Positions 60,896 through 64,000 of a stretch of 64,000 nt of DNA are shown piece after piece. The stretch is taken from NCBI GenBank assembly GCA_965243255.1, contig CBDEUH010000004.1:1426001-1490000 (forward strand), read 5' to 3'. The stretch is from Bin87 sp965243255. GTDB lineage: Bacteria > Chloroflexota > Dehalococcoidia > Lucifugimonadales > UBA3495. The notes under the pieces are model-generated. The model was not told the DNA's origin. It saw only the letters and a list, made by a program, of their open reading frames with translations, and did not search any database. Position 1 is the first letter of the stretch. Each line of letters begins with the position of its first letter. The translations under genes and the position numbers were made by a program.

Positions 60896-62620
60896 ATGGA
60901 GGCTACGCGACATCGTTACGGCATAAGCGAAAGGCCGCCGCCGTTGACGGCGCTGGGCCTGAGCACGCAAAGCGCGCTGCTGAATGTGCCGCCGATGGTG
61001 CTCTTTCCGGCGTTGGCGGTGCAAATCGCCGGCGGGGGTTCGGCGCTGGCGGACTGGCTGGTTTTCGTTTCGTTGGCGGGGGCCGGCGTGACGATGATAT
61101 TGCAGACCGTGCGGGTCGGCATTGTGGGCAGCGGATGCCATCTGAGCGCCTGCCCGTCGGCGGCGGCGATACCGTTCTGCGCGCTGGCGTTGGTGGAGGG
61201 CGGGCCCAAGACGCTGGCGGCGCTGGTGCTGTTTTCGGGGTTGTTTGCGCTGGGGATAGGTCTGCGTCTGGCGGTGCTGCGGCGCATCTTCAGTCCCACG
61301 GTTACGGGGACTATTTCCATCCTGGTGGTCATTACCGTCATCTCGGTGGCGCTGGAGAAGGCGGGGGACATACCGGCGGGACGTCTGAACACGGCCGGGC
61401 TGGTGTGCGGCGGGATTACGCTAATCAGCACGCTGGTCTTCCTGCTGAGAAAGCCCGGCTTCTGGCGCACCTGGGGGACGCTGTTCGGGTTGGCGTTGGG
61501 ATGCGTCGCCGGCGCCGGGCTGGGCATCCTCGACGTGGAGGCTTTGAGGCAGGCGTTGTGGTTCGGCGTGCCGCTGGCGGGGTGGGAAGGTCCCGGGTAC
61601 GCCTTTGGAGGCGCATTCTGGACGCTGGCGCCGGCTTTTCTGTTCATATCGGCGCTGACGGTGGTGCAGACGAATTCGCTGTCATTCGTAGCGTACCGGG
61701 TGTCGCAGCCCGGCGACCGCTCGGTGGACTTCCGCTCGGTGCAAGGGGGCGTGGTTGGGAACTGCGTGGGCAACGTGTTGGCGGGTCTGGCGGGCGCGAT
61801 GCCGGTAATGAGCACGCCCCGGGCAAGCATGTTCGTGCAGCAGACGGGGTGCGCTTCAAGGGACGTTGGCATCCTGGTGGGCGTTTTGCTCATTGGGCTG
61901 GCCTTCTTTCCCAAAGCGTGGGCGCTGCTGCTGGTCATTCCGTTGCCGGTGATGGCGGCATACCTGGTAGTGGTGCTGGCGCCGATGTTTGTTGAGGGGA
62001 TGAAGGCCATCGTCCAGAGTGAGCCGGACTACTCCAGGAGCTTGATAGTGGGAACTTCGCTGGCCGTGGGGATGGCGTTCCAGTATGAGCTGGTCAGCCT
62101 GCCCATCGGGCCACTGTGGCAATCGACATTGTCGAAGGCCATCATCGCCGGGGGAGTCTCGGTGATCCTGCTGACTTTGGCGCTGGAGATGATGGGGCCG
62201 CGCCGTCGCAGGCTGCGCTTGCCGCTGAGTCTGGGCGAATTGCCGCGGATCAACGAGTTTGTTGAGGAGCTGGCGGCGCGCAACGGGTGGAACGAGGGGA
62301 CGGCGGACCGGCTGCGGGCGGTTGCCGAGGAGACGCTGCTGGTGCTTTTGGACCGGGAGGAATCCGACCGGCAGCGGCAGTTGCGCATCACTGCCGTGAG
62401 GTCGGGACGGGGCGCTGAATTGGAGTTTATCACCGGGCCGGGCGACGGCGGGAACCTGGAGGACCGGATCTCGTTGCTGGGCGAGCCGCCGCCGGAGATT
62501 GAGGGGATGCTGTCGGCGGACGATATGCCGATGCGGATGCTGCGGCACCTGGCGACTTCGGTGAGCCACCGGCAGTATCACGATACGGACGTGATTACCG
62601 TGCAGGTGGCGGTGGAGTAG
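60896..62620 (+). CDS. NCS2-type nucleobase permease with HATPase-like C-terminal domain
   Basis: 574 residues. Residues 1-430 are a multi-span permease of the xanthine/uracil (NCS2) type: LGLSTQSALLNVPPMVLFPAL, IVGSGCHLSACPSAAAIPF, GNVLAGLAGAMPVMSTPRAS and LLLVIPLPVMAAYLVVVLAP. Residues ~445-574 are cytosolic: LPRINEFVEELAARNGWNEGTADRLRAVAEETLLVLLDREE, later MRMLRHLATSVSHRQYHDTDVITVQVAVE, which resembles an RsbW/HATPase_c_2 anti-sigma-type domain, though the catalytic Asn is not obvious. Transport of purine or pyrimidine is inferred. Confidence 0.78.
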   Translation: MEATRHRYGISERPPPLTALGLSTQSALLNVPPMVLFPALAVQIAGGGSALADWLVFVSLAGAGVTMILQTVRVGIVGSGCHLSACPSAAAIPFCALALVEGGPKTLAALVLFSGLFALGIGLRLAVLRRIFSPTVTGTISILVVITVISVALEKAGDIPAGRLNTAGLVCGGITLISTLVFLLRKPGFWRTWGTLFGLALGCVAGAGLGILDVEALRQALWFGVPLAGWEGPGYAFGGAFWTLAPAFLFISALTVVQTNSLSFVAYRVSQPGDRSVDFRSVQGGVVGNCVGNVLAGLAGAMPVMSTPRASMFVQQTGCASRDVGILVGVLLIGLAFFPKAWALLLVIPLPVMAAYLVVVLAPMFVEGMKAIVQSEPDYSRSLIVGTSLAVGMAFQYELVSLPIGPLWQSTLSKAIIAGGVSVILLTLALEMMGPRRRRLRLPLSLGELPRINEFVEELAARNGWNEGTADRLRAVAEETLLVLLDREESDRQRQLRITAVRSGRGAELEFITGPGDGGNLEDRISLLGEPPPEIEGMLSADDMPMRMLRHLATSVSHRQYHDTDVITVQVAVE

Positions 62621-62622
62621 GT

Positions 62623-63120
62623 TTATCTGCCGGCAGGGTCGAAGGGGCGGCCGTCCACCAGCACTTCCTTGATGACGGCGTTGCCGGAGGAACTGAGGGA
62701 CACGACCACCTTGACGTCGGATGCGTTTTCGACCAGGTGGCCCGTGCCCTCCGGGACGAAGAAGGTGCCGATGTTGAAGTCCAGCCGGCCGCGGTCGTTC
62801 ACGGTGCCGCGAATAAAGACCTCGTTGGAGTCGGGGCGGCTGGTGTCGTGCCAGTCAGCGCACCAGACTTGTCCGCACTGGCGCAGGACGACGTACACGA
62901 CGAGGCCGCGATCTTCCAACCAGGGCGGCACCTCGGCGATTTCGTAGTCGAGGATGGCGTAATCGCCCTGCAGGAGGGAGCGGGGGTCAACGGGAACGGT
63001 TTGCAGGGTGACTTCGCGGCCTTCCGTCAAGGCGACCTGGCGCACGCTGGCGAACACCACCAGGCCGATGACCTGGGCGGCCACCACTGCGAAGAACAGC
63101 AGCATCAGCCGGCGGCTCAT
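62623..63120 (-). CDS. GDYXXLXY-family protein
   Basis: 165 residues starting MSRRLMLLFFAVVAAQVIGLVVF, a single N-terminal membrane helix, followed by the family motif LLQGDYAILDYEIAEV and then GTFFVPEGTGHLVENASDVKVVVSLSSSGNAVIKEVLVDGRPF. These proteins are normally encoded beside DUF2157/DUF4401 membrane proteins, as here. Function unknown. The ATG (63120) overlaps the upstream gene by 4 bases. Confidence 0.8.
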   Translation of the reverse strand: MSRRLMLLFFAVVAAQVIGLVVFASVRQVALTEGREVTLQTVPVDPRSLLQGDYAILDYEIAEVPPWLEDRGLVVYVVLRQCGQVWCADWHDTSRPDSNEVFIRGTVNDRGRLDFNIGTFFVPEGTGHLVENASDVKVVVSLSSSGNAVIKEVLVDGRPFDPAGR

Positions 63121-64000
63121 GGGGCCGCTCCCTCGCGGCGGATGCGGCCCACCAGACGGCGGCGCAGGTATTCCAGGCCGAAGCCGCCGGCGAGCAGGAT
63201 GACGCCGGCGACGATGAAGGCCACCGACTGCCCCAACAGGCCCAACCCGAATTCGAAGTAGCGGGTGAACAGGGTTATGGCGAAGATGGGCACGGCCAGG
63301 TTGACGAGCCAGGCCCGGTTCCAGCGGTAGCCGGCGGCAATCATTGCCAGCACGCCGGCCAGCATCACCAGGTTGAACAGCCACCAGAACCATTGGCTGC
63401 CGAAGGCCAGGCCGAGCCACATGGCGGCGGCGATGAGGCCCATGGCGACGACGGCGCCGGCCTCCCACCAAATCTGTCCGGGGTGTCGTCCGGCAGTTTT
63501 CCAGGCGGCAACGGTTAGCATGGCGGCGATGGCGAGGACCGAGACGGCGACCACTGCCCAGTATTCAACGGCCACCGCGCTGAATGAAAGTTCACCTCTC
63601 CCAATATCCCACCACACCTCGTCGAAGCTCAAGAAGTAGATTCCGACGGCGACCACCAGCAGACCGGAGATGTCGCAGAGGCGGGCGAACCGGCGGGTGT
63701 CGGCAAAGCGCGCCTGCATCCGGCCGGCTGCGAACAGGAACGCCCCCAAGGGGAGCAGGCCCGGCAGCAACAGGATGGTCTCTTCGGAACCTATTTCCGG
63801 CACCCATTCCTGGGCCCGGAAACACGCCGCGGCCAGGAACAGGATGATGGACAAGCCCAGTACTGCCTTCGAGCGAGTGATGTAGGCCAGGGGAACTACG
63901 CCCAAGAACCAGAACGGGACCAGGTTGGGGTGATTCACCGGCACGTGGTAGGTCTGGGCCACCAGGTGGATGGAGGCGCCGTAGGCGATGGCGCCCAACA
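63117..64000 (-). CDS. DUF2157-family membrane protein (cut by window edge)
   Basis: At least 294 residues, running off the right edge, so the N-terminus is not seen. It has about nine hydrophobic segments and the family pattern AIAYGASIHLVAQTYHV at the visible start and VVPLAYITRSKAVL. Paired with the GDYXXLXY gene through an ATGA overlap. Its role is unknown; such pairs are membrane-associated. Confidence 0.75.
   Translation of the reverse strand, partial: LGAIAYGASIHLVAQTYHVPVNHPNLVPFWFLGVVPLAYITRSKAVLGLSIILFLAAACFRAQEWVPEIGSEETILLLPGLLPLGAFLFAAGRMQARFADTRRFARLCDISGLLVVAVGIYFLSFDEVWWDIGRGELSFSAVAVEYWAVVAVSVLAIAAMLTVAAWKTAGRHPGQIWWEAGAVVAMGLIAAAMWLGLAFGSQWFWWLFNLVMLAGVLAMIAAGYRWNRAWLVNLAVPIFAITLFTRYFEFGLGLLGQSVAFIVAGVILLAGGFGLEYLRRRLVGRIRREGAAP

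Overview
The window is GC-rich, densely coded bacterial chromosome. The gene set suggests a Chloroflexota lineage, perhaps near Dehalococcoidia or SAR202: a joined str/S10 ribosomal operon, a large anaerobic-type cobalamin cluster, HpcH/HpaI aldolase paralogs, a Thr/Pro-linker lipoprotein and a detached nuoEFG module. This placement is an inference from content and style, not a search result. No rRNA, tRNA, CRISPR array or transposase was seen.

Layout. (1) 1-5.6 kb, minus strand: rpsL-rpsG-fusA-rpsJ-rplC-rplD-rplW-rplB (rplB cut by the window edge), with a strong promoter before rpsL and a probable internal promoter between rpsJ and rplC; tuf is absent from its usual place. (2) 5.7-9.6 kb, plus: trehalose synthesis (otsA, otsB), a HAD hydrolase, and a DsbA/FrnE-like oxidoreductase whose first active-site cysteine is an in-frame TGA. 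(3) 9.6-15.6 kb: nuoE-nuoF-nuoG-like genes plus a ferredoxin-NADP-reductase-like flavoprotein. (4) 15.7-21.1 kb: mutS, a second UGA-containing thiol protein (ArsC/Spx-like), a HAD protein and mutL. (5) 21.1-29.1 kb: accessory metabolism (HpcH/HpaI aldolase, DUF192 lipoprotein, PfkB kinase, ThuA-like protein, two MaoC-like proteins), then minus-strand YihY, an S26 peptidase and pheA. (6) 29.1-31.3 kb: TrkA/TrkH potassium uptake. (7) 31.4-41.7 kb: leuS heading a compact corrin-ring operon (cbiC, cbiX, cbiD, cbiT, cbiL, cbiF, cbiG, cbiH) ending in a second aldolase. (8) 41.8-45.5 kb: two RDD proteins, and a LysR regulator divergent from a ferredoxin and an ornithine-cyclodeaminase-like gene. (9) 45.5-53.2 kb, minus: pyrR-pyrB-pyrC-carA-carB with a PyrR attenuator leader. 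(10) 53.3-64 kb: a VWA protein, a repeat element, a restriction-modification locus, an isochorismatase-like hydrolase, a nucleobase permease with an unusual cytosolic tail, and a GDYXXLXY/DUF2157 membrane pair.

Most notable: (a) two probable selenoproteins, each with UGA at the first position of a CxxC-type motif and a candidate bacterial SECIS hairpin just downstream; (b) a nuclease-methyltransferase gene whose end has a U_UUU_UUC heptamer, a 6-nt spacer and a GC-rich stem-loop, placed so that -1 frameshifting would fuse it to the specificity subunit; (c) two copies, about 34 kb apart and in opposite orientation, of a roughly 400-bp element that starts with a TTGACA/18-bp promoter and carries three 62-65-bp units, each with the same 6-bp stem and 11-nt loop. 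Element (c) looks like a non-coding structured repeat and is the best candidate here for something undescribed.
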